Shown here piece by piece: positions 53,254 through 61,552 of a DNA stretch of 64,000 bases. The notes under the pieces were generated by a model. It searched no databases. It saw only the letters and a list, made by a program, of their open reading frames with translations, and was not told where the DNA came from. The stretch's first letter is position 1; each line of letters begins with the position of its first letter. A program made the position numbers and the translations under genes. Source of the DNA: CAWJMF01 sp963843945. Lineage in GTDB: Bacteria; Vulcanimicrobiota; Vulcanimicrobiia; Vulcanimicrobiales; Vulcanimicrobiaceae. Location of the stretch: positions 1,178,001 through 1,242,000 of the forward strand of contig CAWJMF010000002.1 in assembly GCA_963843945.1 (NCBI GenBank), read 5' to 3'.

Positions 53254-53378
53254 AAGCCTTGCCGGACTCGACCATCTTTTCGCGCAGCGGGTCGATGACC
53301 CGCAGCGAAAAACGCGGCCGACCCATGGACAGGCGCGGGAGCCCGCGCCGGGGGGTTGGGGGGTTCCCCCCCATATAA
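53250..53378 (+). CDS. Possible 42-codon leader/small ORF linking sufS and sufU
   Basis: ATG overlapping the sufS stop (ATGA) opens 42 codons ending TAA one base before the sufU ATG (TAA-A-ATG). The product is Arg/Gly/Pro-rich (M-T-R-S-E-K-R-G-R-P, ending G-V-G-G-F-P-P-I) with no family I recognise. The exact fit at both ends suggests a translational relay through the hairpins that fill this spacer, but the peptide itself may be non-functional. Confidence 0.3.
   Translation: MKALPDSTIFSRSGSMTRSEKRGRPMDRRGSPRRGVGGFPPI
53277..53311 (+). other. Strong hairpin in the sufS-sufU spacer
   Basis: Stem of two segments: TTTTCGC with GCGAAAA, then GCGGGTC with GACCCGC around a GAT loop, separated by a small internal loop. 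A second stem (GGCGCGG / CCGCGCC, 53332-53349) and a G-run/C-run pair (53358-53372) follow directly before sufU. No U-run follows, so this is not a normal terminator. Confidence 0.6.
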
Positions 53379-53379
53379 A

Positions 53380-53802
53380 ATGGACGACTTTTACAAAGAA
53401 TATATTCTCGACCACTACCGGAATCCGCGGAACTTCGGGCATCTCGACGCGCCCGATGCGAGCGCGGAGGACCTCAACCCGCTGTGCGGCGACAAGCTGC
53501 GCTTCGAGTTGAAGGTCGAGGACGGACGCGTCGCCGACGTGCGCTTTTCGGGAAAAGGCTGCGCGATTAGCCAGGCGGCTGCTTCGATGCTGAGCGAGCA
53601 CGTCCGCGGTCAACGCGTCGAAGACGTCGCGCGCCTGCAGCAAGATCGCGTGCTGGAAGACATCGGGATCGGCATCAGCCCCGCGCGCATGAAGTGCGCG
53701 ATGCTCGGACTCAAAGTCCTCAAGAGCGCGGCACTGGGCGAGATCGCCGCATGGCCCGACGAAGTGCGCGCGGAGAGCGAGCCATCGAGCTCGCCTTCGT
53801 AG
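53380..53802 (+). CDS. sufU: SufU, Fe-S scaffold / sulfur-transfer protein
   Basis: 140 aa. Start Y-I-L-D-H-Y-R-N-P-R-N-F-G is typical, and the three conserved cysteines are present: P-L-C-G-D-K, G-K-G-C-A-I-S-Q-A-A-A-S-M and R-M-K-C-A-M-L-G-L. In Gram-positives and actinobacteria SufU accepts sulfur from SufS. ATG 53380 matches the family start; there is no Shine-Dalgarno apart from a G-run sequestered in the preceding C-run. Complete, in contrast to the NifU-like protein at 48764-49291. Confidence 0.93.
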   Translation: MDDFYKEYILDHYRNPRNFGHLDAPDASAEDLNPLCGDKLRFELKVEDGRVADVRFSGKGCAISQAAASMLSEHVRGQRVEDVARLQQDRVLEDIGIGISPARMKCAMLGLKVLKSAALGEIAAWPDEVRAESEPSSSPS

Positions 53803-54131
53803 CCGAAACCTTCCTGCGCTTGACCGGTGCGATCGTCCTCGAGACGCTCGCGCTGGCGATTTGGAACATCGGAACGCGCTCGCCCGCGGCCGTCCTGCGC
53901 GACGTGCGCCGCGTCCGCGAAAAACGTTCGCTGGCCATGGGTTTCGCCAGCTTCGCGATCGGCCTGATCTTCGTGGCGGCCGCGACCGTCTTGCTTTTCC
54001 CCGCCGTCCCCAACAAACTCGAGCTGCTGGTGCCGACCGAGATCTTCACGTTCCTCGTCGCACTCGGACTCGAGCACCTCGTCGGCGACGACCTCCGCTC
54101 CCTAATCGGCGCAAGCGCCCGGGCTAGCTAA
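53751..54131 (+). CDS. Small hypothetical membrane protein
   Basis: 126 aa from ATG 53751, overlapping the sufU 3' end by 52 bp. Two hydrophobic helices at about 55-80 and 92-112 plus a weaker one near 15-35. I do not recognise a family. An earlier in-frame ATG (53694) would place still more overlap within sufU, so the start is uncertain. It may be the last gene of the suf transcript and overlaps the 3' end of the convergent secretin. Confidence 0.5.
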   Translation: MARRSARGERAIELAFVAETFLRLTGAIVLETLALAIWNIGTRSPAAVLRDVRRVREKRSLAMGFASFAIGLIFVAAATVLLFPAVPNKLELLVPTEIFTFLVALGLEHLVGDDLRSLIGASARAS

Positions 54132-55775
54132 GTCGAACTCGGCCGCCTTCGCCTCATGCGTCGGCGCGGGAACCGGCGTGGCGCCCGCGGGGGGCGGCGT
54201 GACCGTCGGGACGACCGGCTGGGGCGCGTACGGTTGGGGGCCCGGCGGGTGCGCGATGTTGCCGACGATGTGCGGCGTAACCACGATATAAAGGTTCGAC
54301 TGCGTGTGTGAGGTCGAAAGGTACCGGAAGAACACGCCGATCAATGGGATGTCGCCGATGAACGGCACCTTCGTCAAGCTCTTGATTTCGTTATCTTCTA
54401 AGAGGCCGCCGATCACGAACGACTCGCCGTCCTTGACCGTCGCAGACGTGCTCGCGGTGCGCTGGCTGATTTGCGGAATGCCCGAACGTACTGCGTCACG
54501 CTCGAAACCTCGGAGTAGATGTGCGAGGTCACGTAGCCGTCCGAACTGACGCGGGGCAGGATCTGCAGGTCGACGCCGACGTTGACGTAGGAGACTTGTT
54601 GCGAGGTCACCGCGCTGCACCGGTCAAGACGACCGAGGTGAGGATCGGGATCGCGTCGCCGGTCAAGATCGAGGCTTGTTGGCCACTCTGCGCAAGGATG
54701 CGCGGCTTGGCGATAACCTTGCCGTCACCTTTCGATGACTTGCGCGTACAAGTTCGCGGCAAGCGAAATCGAGCCCGAGCGGCTTCGATCCGGTCGCGAT
54801 CGTCAGTCCGTTTTGAACGCCGCCCGCCGTTGTCGAGGAACTCGAGGGCGCCCCGCTCACCACGATCGCCGGTACCGCCGGGCGAATAATCGATGCCGAT
54901 GTTCTGCGAGCCGCGTTCTCGTCGAGTTCGACGATTTCGGTTTCGAGAATCACGCTCGGCAGCGCGACATCAAGCTTTTCGATCGTGCTTCGGTACGCCT
55001 CGATCGTTTCGGGCGTTCCGGTCAGGATGATCGCGTTGAGCCGCCGATCGACCGCGATGCTGTCGTTGAGCCGCTGCGCTAGCCCGTTGCCGTTCGCACC
55101 GCCACCGAAAACGGAACCGCCGCCGAAGCTCTGCTGCGTCGTGCCGCCGCCCTGGAAGCCGCCGGTCACGCCGCCGAACGATCCGTTCAGCTGACTCGTT
55201 CCGATGTTCGTCTGGACGGGGTTGAAGTTGTCGTTGGAAGCGATGTTCGAACCTTGCACCAGAACGCCGGCGATCTCGCTGATGTCCGCATATTTCAGCG
55301 GGATGACGACGGTCTGCAGGCCCGCGGGAGGCGGAGTGTTGGAGGCGGCGGCTGCGCCGGGCAAGAGGAAGTTCCCGGGATTCTGCGCCGGGAGGTCGAG
55401 GATCGCCACGTTACCGGTCGCCCGGTAGCGGATCGATTGCGGGGTCGATAGGCGGATGAAAACGCTCGTGCTGCCGGCCGACTGCGTGATCGCCACGCTC
55501 TGAATCCCGCCGCTGCCGGTCGTGAGCGGCGGGACCAGCGGTCCGGGGACGACGTTTGGGATCAAAAGGGTGACTTGCGACGTCCCGTTACCGACGGGCG
55601 TAATCTGCGGCGGCTGCCCGTTGAACTGGATGACCACGGCCGGGTTGCCGTTCGGTTCGGTCTCGACCCGGATGCCGGTGATCTGCGTCGCGGGCGCCGC
55701 GCTACCGGTGGCGGTCAGCGCCGCCGAAAACGCGACCAGCAGCCCAAAGGGCCGAATCCAGCGGAAAAGACGCAT
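54102..55775 (-). pseudogene. Secretin (PilQ/GspD-like), broken by multiple frameshifts
   Basis: The N-terminal 290 residues are in one frame (54910-55775): signal peptide, an AMIN-like beta domain (V-V-I-Q-F-N-G-Q-P-P, V-F-I-R-L-S-T-P-Q-S-I-R-Y), and an N-type secretin repeat (V-V-I-P-L-K-Y-A-D-I-S-E-I-A-G-V-L-V). The core then moves between frames: N-I-G-I-D-Y-S-P-G-G, A-N-L-Y-A-Q-V-I-E, A-K-P-R-I-L-A-Q-S-G-Q-Q-A-S, S-Y-V-N-V-G-V-D-L-Q-I-L-P, and the last frame G-E-S-F-V-I-G-G-L-L-E-D-N-E, F-I-G-D-I-P-L-I-G-V-F-F-R. About six indels lie between 54480 and 54915. The ends are intact, so sequence error is a strong possibility. Confidence 0.8.
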
Positions 55776-55902
55776 GTGAGAAACGCCTTATGCGTAGGAC
55801 GCTCTCAGAACCTCTTGGGTCGATCTTCCGGCGGGAGACCGCTGGGAGGAAGGGAATCTCCCCAGACCGCGTAACGGAAATCCGGTTTTCTATAGCGCCT
55901 AT

Positions 55903-55933
55903 CGCGCCCTACTTTAGCCTAACGCGCCCTACT
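55903..55933 (+). promoter_or_regulatory. Direct repeat upstream of the second Liv binding-protein gene
   Basis: CGCGCCCTACT occurs at 55903-55913 and 55923-55933, exactly 20 bp apart (two helical turns), just before the binding-protein RBS at 55937-55942. The spacing suits a regulator binding one DNA face. The rest of the 173-bp gap from 55776 holds nothing else I can call. Confidence 0.45.
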
Positions 55934-55948
55934 ATAAAGGAGTCCCGC

Positions 55949-57196
55949 GTGGAACTCGAAGCTCTCAAGCCGAGCCGCGGCCGGTTCATCGCCGGCGGGT
56001 TAGCCGCGTCGGCCGCGACGTTTGCCAGCATTAACGTCATCGCCGCGCCCATGACCGAAGTCGTCGTGGGTCTCGACGTTCCCCAGACCGGCCCGTATTC
56101 AGACCAAGGCGCCGACCAGCTGCGCGCCTACCGCATGGCGATCAACGAGATCAACAAGAGCGGTGGCGTGATGGGCATGCAGATCAAGACCAGCATCGGG
56201 GACGACCAAACGAAGGCGCCGGTCGCCGTCGAGAACGCGCGCCGCATGATCGAACGCGACAATGCGGTCATGATCACCGGTGGATCGAGCACCGGAACCG
56301 CGATCGCCGTTTCGGGTCTGTGCCAAGAGAAGAAAGTCATCTTCATGGCGACGCTCACGCACGGTAACGAGACGACGAACGAAAACTGCCACTACCACAC
56401 CTTCCGCCGCTACAACAACGCGTACAATTCGGCGCACGCGCTCGCGCAGACGCTGCTCAGCAAGTACGGCACGGGCCGCTGGTTCCATATCACGGCCGAC
56501 TACTCGTGGGGCCACTCCGTTTACGACAGCTTGAGCGAGGTGCTCGTCCCCAAGGGCGCGGTTTTCGTGAAGAACGTCCTCATGCCGCTGGGCACGACCG
56601 ACTTCAGCTCCGCTCTTAGCCAGGCTCAAGCCGCGAAGCCGGACGTCTTGGTCATCACCGAGTTCGGTCGCGACATGGTCAACGCGCTCAATCAAGCGGC
56701 GCAGTTCGGTCTCACGAAATCGACGAAGATTCTGGTCCCCCTCGCCGACGAGTACATGGCCAAGGGCACCGGCTCGAACTTCGACAACATCGTCACGACG
56801 GCGCCCTTCTACTGGCAGTACCATGCGGAGAAGTATCCGGCTGCCAAGAAGTTCGTCGACGGCTTCATCAAGCTCTACGGCGTCCCGCCTTCGAACGGCG
56901 CCGAGTGCGCGTACACGAACATGTATCAATGGAAGGCCGGCATCGAACGCGCCGGCTCGCTCGATCCGGCGAAGTTCATCGCCAAGATGGAGAACTACCA
57001 CTTCACCGCGACCAAGGAGCCGGAGTACTGGCGCGCGTGGGACCACCAGGGCATCAACAGCTGCCTCGTGATGGAAGGCGTGCCGATCGCCAACCGCAAG
57101 GATCCCTTCGCGTTCGCGAACGTCTTGCAGGTCTACGGTGGCGACGCCGTCGCGATCCCGCAATCGGCGAGCAAGTGCAAGATCGAGAGCGCCTAA
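55949..57196 (+). CDS. ABC transporter substrate-binding protein, Liv type (second cluster)
   Basis: 415 aa periplasmic binding protein. GTG 55949 follows AAGGAG by six bases; the frame extends to 55790 without another good start. The signal has a Tat-like S-R-G-R-F-I-A-G-G with Gly in place of the second Arg. Mature part: V-V-V-G-L-D-V-P-Q-T-G-P-Y, G-V-M-G-M-Q-I, I-T-G-G-S-S-T-G-T, H-I-T-A-D-Y-S-W-G-H and P-L-G-T-T-D-F. Two cysteine regions (G-L-C-Q-E, E-N-C-H-Y) correspond to those of the first cluster's protein. A terminator-like hairpin lies between it and livH. Confidence 0.9.
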   Translation: MELEALKPSRGRFIAGGLAASAATFASINVIAAPMTEVVVGLDVPQTGPYSDQGADQLRAYRMAINEINKSGGVMGMQIKTSIGDDQTKAPVAVENARRMIERDNAVMITGGSSTGTAIAVSGLCQEKKVIFMATLTHGNETTNENCHYHTFRRYNNAYNSAHALAQTLLSKYGTGRWFHITADYSWGHSVYDSLSEVLVPKGAVFVKNVLMPLGTTDFSSALSQAQAAKPDVLVITEFGRDMVNALNQAAQFGLTKSTKILVPLADEYMAKGTGSNFDNIVTTAPFYWQYHAEKYPAAKKFVDGFIKLYGVPPSNGAECAYTNMYQWKAGIERAGSLDPAKFIAKMENYHFTATKEPEYWRAWDHQGINSCLVMEGVPIANRKDPFAFANVLQVYGGDAVAIPQSASKCKIESA

Positions 57197-57221
57197 GTCG
57201 TAACTAGAGACCCAACCCCGA

Positions 57222-57256
57222 GGACCGGCTTCTTCCGAGGGCCGGTCCTTCTATTT
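57222..57256 (+). terminator. Attenuating terminator-like hairpin between binding protein and livH
   Basis: GGACCGGC (57222-57229) pairs with GCCGGTCC (57241-57248) around an 11-base loop and is followed by the T-rich TTCTATTT. It probably reduces readthrough so that the binding protein is made in excess over the membrane subunits. Confidence 0.65.
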
Positions 57257-57378
57257 CCCCCAGGAGACTGCTGACCATCGACGCCATCCTCACGCAACTT
57301 CCGGGACAGCTTCTCGACGGCTTCATCCGGGGTCTCGTCTACGTCGCGATCGCGCTCGGCCTGACGATCATCTTCGGG

Positions 57379-58158
57379 ATGTTGCGCCTGGTGAACTTCG
57401 CGCACGGAGCGTTCTACACGGTCGGCGCGTACGTCGGGCTCGTGACCGCCGAGCGTTTCGGACTGCTGGCCGGGCTCATCGTGGCGCCGATCGCGGTGGC
57501 AGCCTTGGCCGTCGTCCTCGACCGCTTTCTACTGCGCTTTTTCTACGACAAAGAGCCGACGTCGCAGATCCTCGTGACCTTCGGCGTCGCGATCGTTCTC
57601 GAAGAAACGCTGCGCTTGATCTTCGGGGGTACGACCCGTCAGTATCCCGTGCCGGAGTGGCTCTCCGGCTCGTTCAATTTGGGCTTCGCGCAATATCCGG
57701 CTTATCGGCTCGTTTTCGGCGTCGGAGTGGTCGTGCTCGTGCTGGCCGTTTGGCTTTTCATCGAGCGCACGGATTACGGTCTCATCGTACGCGCCGGCAT
57801 TCGCGATCGCACGATGGTACAGCTGCTCGGTGGCAACGTGCGACTGGCGTCGACCGTGATCTTCGCGTTCGGTTCGGCCCTCGCCGGGCTCGTCGGGGCT
57901 GCGGCGAGCCCGATCTACAGCGTCGATCCGAACACGGGGTTCTCGTTCCTGGTGCCCTCGTTCGTCGTGATTGTAATCGGCGGCCTCGGCAGCTTCTGGG
58001 GCGCGGTCTTGGGCGGCATTCTCGTCGGCGAACTCCAGAGCCTGACCACGCTCATTGCGCCCGCCGTCAGCGATGTGATCATCTACATCGCAATGGCACT
58101 CGTATTGCTCGTCCGGCCGCAAGGTCTCTTCGGCGAGAGCGAGGTGATTCACGGATGA
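57379..58158 (+). CDS. livH: Branched-chain amino acid ABC permease LivH (start probably further upstream)
   Basis: At least 259 aa. From ATG 57379 the protein reads M-L-R-L-V-N-F-A-H-G-A-F, the usual LivH block, but the normal first helix lies upstream in the same frame: I-D-A-I-L-T-Q-L-P-G-Q-L-L-D-G-F, then L-V-Y-V-A-I-A-L-G-L-T-I-I-F-G. No ATG, GTG or TTG exists there; AGGAG at 57262-57266 stands before CTG 57271 and ATC 57277, either of which could be the true start (about 293-295 aa). Later landmarks: L-V-T-F-G-V-A-I-V-L-E-E and V-V-I-V-I-G-G-L-G-S-F-W-G-A. ATGA overlap with livM. Confidence 0.9.
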   Translation: MLRLVNFAHGAFYTVGAYVGLVTAERFGLLAGLIVAPIAVAALAVVLDRFLLRFFYDKEPTSQILVTFGVAIVLEETLRLIFGGTTRQYPVPEWLSGSFNLGFAQYPAYRLVFGVGVVVLVLAVWLFIERTDYGLIVRAGIRDRTMVQLLGGNVRLASTVIFAFGSALAGLVGAAASPIYSVDPNTGFSFLVPSFVVIVIGGLGSFWGAVLGGILVGELQSLTTLIAPAVSDVIIYIAMALVLLVRPQGLFGESEVIHG

Positions 58159-59183
58159 GGGGCGAGCTTCGTTTCTACGGGTGGCTCGTGCTCGGCTTGA
58201 TCCTTTTCCCGTTCGCGATGCACCCGATCGGCGGATATCCGGGGCTCGCAACGCAGATCCTCATCGTCGGGATCGCCTCGGCCGGTTTCAATTTGCTGCT
58301 CGGCTACGCGGGGCTGCTTTCGTACGGCCAAGCGATGTTCTACGGCGTCGGCTCGTACATGGCGCTGCTGACCGTCTCGAGATTCTTTCCGCAGTTTCCG
58401 AACATGTGGCTCGCCATCGCGCTCGCGGTGCTCTTCGTGTCGGTGATGGCCTTCGTCATCGGCGCGCTGACGGTCCGGCTTTACGGAATCTACTTTGCGC
58501 TGGTTACCCTCGCGTTCGCGCAGATGTTCTATTTCATCGTCTTTCAGTGGCGCGATCTCACGCAAGGTGACGACGGATTGCAAGGCATTACCGCCCCGCC
58601 GCTCTGGTTTTTCCGGAACATCGACCTGACCACGGCGTTCCCGGCGCTGGACCTCGGGCCGTTCGGAAACCTCAACGAGCTGCACTACTGGTACGCCTTC
58701 GTCGCGGTTGTCGCGCTGCTCGTGATCGCCTTCATGCGCACGCTCATTCGCTCGCAGTTCGGCGAAGTGCTCGCAGCGATCCGGGAAAACGAGCAGCGCA
58801 GCACCTTCGTCGGGTTCAATCCGCAGCGCTACAAACTCGCGGCGTTTACGATCGCCGGCGCGCTGAGCGGGCTTTCGGGCGCGCTGCGCGGCCTCTACGA
58901 AACCTCGACTGCGCCCGACTCGCTGACCGTCGAGACGAGCGGCAACTTCGTGATCTACACGATCGTCGGCGGCGTCAAGACGATTCTCGGCCCGATGGTC
59001 GGAACTGCGGTCATCATGTACCTGCAGAACGTCATCAGCGCGAAGACCGACGCCTGGCGTTTGATCGAAGGCATCCTGTTCGTCGCGGTGATCGTTTTCT
59101 TACCCGGCGGGATTCTCGGTGCGTTCAAGCGGAAGCGCGCGCGAGCGGTGTTGGCCGACGCGCTGCGCGTGAAGGCGCCCTAA
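58155..59183 (+). CDS. livM: Branched-chain amino acid ABC permease LivM
   Basis: 342 aa membrane protein. Blocks: N-L-L-L-G-Y-A-G-L-L-S-Y-G-Q-A-M-F-Y-G, Y-F-A-L-V-T-L-A-F-A-Q-M-F, the EAA-like loop F-G-E-V-L-A-A-I-R-E-N-E-Q-R, and V-I-Y-T-I-V-G-G-V-K-T-I-L-G-P. ATG 58155 overlaps livH (ATGA); the longer frame beginning at 57657 is inside livH. GTG of livG follows 1 bp after the stop. Confidence 0.95.
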   Translation: MRGELRFYGWLVLGLILFPFAMHPIGGYPGLATQILIVGIASAGFNLLLGYAGLLSYGQAMFYGVGSYMALLTVSRFFPQFPNMWLAIALAVLFVSVMAFVIGALTVRLYGIYFALVTLAFAQMFYFIVFQWRDLTQGDDGLQGITAPPLWFFRNIDLTTAFPALDLGPFGNLNELHYWYAFVAVVALLVIAFMRTLIRSQFGEVLAAIRENEQRSTFVGFNPQRYKLAAFTIAGALSGLSGALRGLYETSTAPDSLTVETSGNFVIYTIVGGVKTILGPMVGTAVIMYLQNVISAKTDAWRLIEGILFVAVIVFLPGGILGAFKRKRARAVLADALRVKAP

Positions 59184-59184
59184 G

Positions 59185-59943
59185 GTGAGCGACGCTATCC
59201 TCTCGACGGCCGGGCTGGGCAAGAAGTTCGGCAACTTCGCCGCCAACAGCGACATCGATTTTTCGGTTCGCGAGGGCGAGTTACGGGCCGTCATCGGACC
59301 GAACGGCGCCGGGAAAACGACCTTCTTCAACCTCATCTCCGGCCTGAGCAATGCGACGAGCGGGACGATTCGCTTCAAGGACCAGGAGATCACTCACCTC
59401 GACGGGCCCAAGCGCGTCGAGCGGGGCATCGCCAAAGCGTTTCAAACCGCCAACATCTATCCGGACGAAACGGTGCTGCAGAACTGCCGCTTGGCCGCGC
59501 TTGCGAAAATCCAGGGCTCGTTCGCCCCGGAATTTTTCCGCCTCTCCCGGCGCCTAAGCGCCGTCGACGAAATCGCGCGCGAAGCGCTTTCGCTGGTCGA
59601 CCTCGGCTCGCTCGCGGATGACCGGGCCGGGGACCTCTCGCACGGCGATAAGAAACGCCTCGACATCGCCGTCGCGCTGGCGACCCAGCCCCAGATCCTG
59701 CTGCTCGACGAGCCGGTCGCGGGCATGTCGATCGAGGAAGTCCATAAGACCGACGCCCTGATCCGCGCCTTGGCGAAACGGATGACGGTCCTCATCATCG
59801 AGCACGACATGGACTTGATCATGGGCATCTCCGATTCGATCACCGTGCTGCATCAGGGCCGCGTGCTGGCGCAAGGTACGCCCGCCGAGGTTCGCGCCAA
59901 CCACGCCGTGCAGCAGGCCTATCTCGGCGGGTACGCCGAGTGA
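59185..59943 (+). CDS. livG: Branched-chain amino acid ABC ATPase LivG
   Basis: 252 aa. Walker A G-P-N-G-A-G-K-T-T, Q-loop A-F-Q-T-A-N-I-Y, signature L-S-H-G-D-K-K-R-L-D, Walker B I-L-L-L-D-E-P-V-A-G-M and switch I-I-E-H-D-M-D. The Q-loop and the L-S-H-G-D-K signature are LivG-like. GTG start, overlapping livF by four bases. Confidence 0.95.
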   Translation: MSDAILSTAGLGKKFGNFAANSDIDFSVREGELRAVIGPNGAGKTTFFNLISGLSNATSGTIRFKDQEITHLDGPKRVERGIAKAFQTANIYPDETVLQNCRLAALAKIQGSFAPEFFRLSRRLSAVDEIAREALSLVDLGSLADDRAGDLSHGDKKRLDIAVALATQPQILLLDEPVAGMSIEEVHKTDALIRALAKRMTVLIIEHDMDLIMGISDSITVLHQGRVLAQGTPAEVRANHAVQQAYLGGYAE

Positions 59944-60665
59944 GCGCGACCGTCGCGGGAACCGACACGCTGCTCTCGGTCGAAGCGCTCAACACGTACT
60001 ACGGCGAGAGTCACATCCTCAAGGACATGACCCTCCGCGTGCGCCGCGGCGAAACGGTCGCGCTTCTCGGGCGCAACGGCGTCGGCAAAACCACTACGCT
60101 CAAGAGCATCGTGGGCTGGGTTCCGGCGCGCAGCGGCCGCGTGACCTTCGATGGAATCGACGTCACCCAGGCCGACATGATGACCAACGCCCGGCGCGGC
60201 ATCTCGCTCGTGCCCGAGGAACGCCGGATCTTCACCAACCTCACCGTGCTCGAGAACCTGCGCCTGGCTCAAGTCGCGGCGCAGCGCCCGGGCCTGACCC
60301 TCGAGGAAGTCTATCAACGTTTCCCGCGACTGCAAGAACGCTTGCAGAACAAAGGCGACGAAATCTCCGGCGGCGAGAAGCAGATGCTGGCGATCGCGCG
60401 TTCGCTCGTGCAAGATACGAAACTGCTGCTTCTCGACGAGCCGACCGAAGGGCTCGCCCCGTTGATCGTGCGCGAGGTCGAAAACGTCGTGCGCGAGATC
60501 AAAGCCAAGGGCATCACGACGCTGCTCGTCGAGCAGAATTTCTACTCGGCGCTCGCGGTCGCCGACCGCTGCTACGTCATCGATCAGGGCACCGTCAAGT
60601 TCGAAGGCACGCCCGACGAACTGCGCGGCAACACCGACGTGCTGAGCCGCTACCTGCACGTGTGA
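59940..60665 (+). CDS. livF: Branched-chain amino acid ABC ATPase LivF
   Basis: 241 aa. Walker A G-R-N-G-V-G-K-T-T, LivF-type V-P-E-E-R-R-I-F-T-N-L-T-V, signature I-S-G-G-E-K-Q-M-L-A-I-A-R, Walker B L-L-L-L-D-E-P-T-E-G-L-A-P and switch L-L-V-E-Q-N. GTG start overlaps the livG stop. The Liv operon 55949-60665 is complete: binding protein, two permeases, two ATPases. Confidence 0.95.
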   Translation: MSATVAGTDTLLSVEALNTYYGESHILKDMTLRVRRGETVALLGRNGVGKTTTLKSIVGWVPARSGRVTFDGIDVTQADMMTNARRGISLVPEERRIFTNLTVLENLRLAQVAAQRPGLTLEEVYQRFPRLQERLQNKGDEISGGEKQMLAIARSLVQDTKLLLLDEPTEGLAPLIVREVENVVREIKAKGITTLLVEQNFYSALAVADRCYVIDQGTVKFEGTPDELRGNTDVLSRYLHV

Positions 60666-60696
60666 CGAAAGTGAGCGGTTCGATGGAGGATGTCTT

Positions 60697-61494
60697 ATGA
60701 ACGACGCTCCCGCTACCGGCCTTTTCAACGACGGGAAAGCGTACGAACGGCTGATGGGCCGCTGGAGCCGGCTCGTCGGCGAGCAGTTCCTCGCGTGGCT
60801 CGACGCGCCGACGGGCTTGCGTTGGCTCGACGTCGGTTGCGGCAACGGTGCTTTTACCGAGGAACTCGTCGCTCGCGCCGCGCCGTCCGCGGTTGCAGCG
60901 GTCGATCCATCCGACGGCCAGCTCGCGCACGCGCGGACGCGACCGGGAATGGCGCGGGTCGATTTCAAAACGGCCGGCGCCCAGGAGCTGCCGTTCGCCG
61001 ACGCCGGCTTTGACGTCGCCGTGATGGCCCTCGCGATCTCGTTCGTTCCCGATCCCGTGCGAGCCGTTGCGGAAATGGCGCGTGTGGTGCGGCGGGGCGG
61101 GATCGTCGCGACCTACATGTGGGACTTCCAGGCGGGCGGAGTACCCGTGCATCCGATTTCCGTGGCGATGAAATCGCTCGGGCTGGAGCCGCCCCATCCG
61201 CCCAATCCGGAAGCATCCCGCGCAGAGACCTTGCACGCGCTCTGGGAAGGCGCCGGACTCGAGTCGATCGAGGCGCGAGCCATCAGCATTCCGGTTACGT
61301 TCTCGAGCTTCGAGGATTTTTGGGATTCGAGCACGTTGCCCGTCGGGCCGGTCGGGAAGGCCATGGGGGCACTGACCCCAGTTGCCAAAGAGCAGCTGCG
61401 CGCGCGCCTCCGCGAGCAGCTTCCGATCGCCGCCGACGGACGCATCGCCTACGAAGGGCGCGCCAACGCAATCAAGGGACGCGTGCCGGCTTAG
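60697..61494 (+). CDS. Class I SAM-dependent methyltransferase
   Basis: 265 aa. Motif I W-L-D-V-G-C-G-N-G-A-F, acidic motif A-A-V-D-P-S-D, D-V-A-V-M-A-L-A post-I and V-V-R-R-G-G-I-V-A-T-Y identify a UbiE/Methyltransf_11-type enzyme. ATG follows a GGAGG site. 31 bp after livF, possibly read from the Liv transcript, but the function is unrelated as far as the sequence shows. Confidence 0.88.
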   Translation: MNDAPATGLFNDGKAYERLMGRWSRLVGEQFLAWLDAPTGLRWLDVGCGNGAFTEELVARAAPSAVAAVDPSDGQLAHARTRPGMARVDFKTAGAQELPFADAGFDVAVMALAISFVPDPVRAVAEMARVVRRGGIVATYMWDFQAGGVPVHPISVAMKSLGLEPPHPPNPEASRAETLHALWEGAGLESIEARAISIPVTFSSFEDFWDSSTLPVGPVGKAMGALTPVAKEQLRARLREQLPIAADGRIAYEGRANAIKGRVPA

Positions 61495-61552
61495 ACGAGA
61501 GCAGCGCGCCCGGATTCCGGACGCGCTGCGCGATCTTCTTCCGCTATCGGAA

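Noticed and set aside
53277..53311. Rho-independent terminator after sufS
   Set aside because: The strong stem is followed by A-rich, not T-rich, sequence on the plus strand and sufU follows closely.
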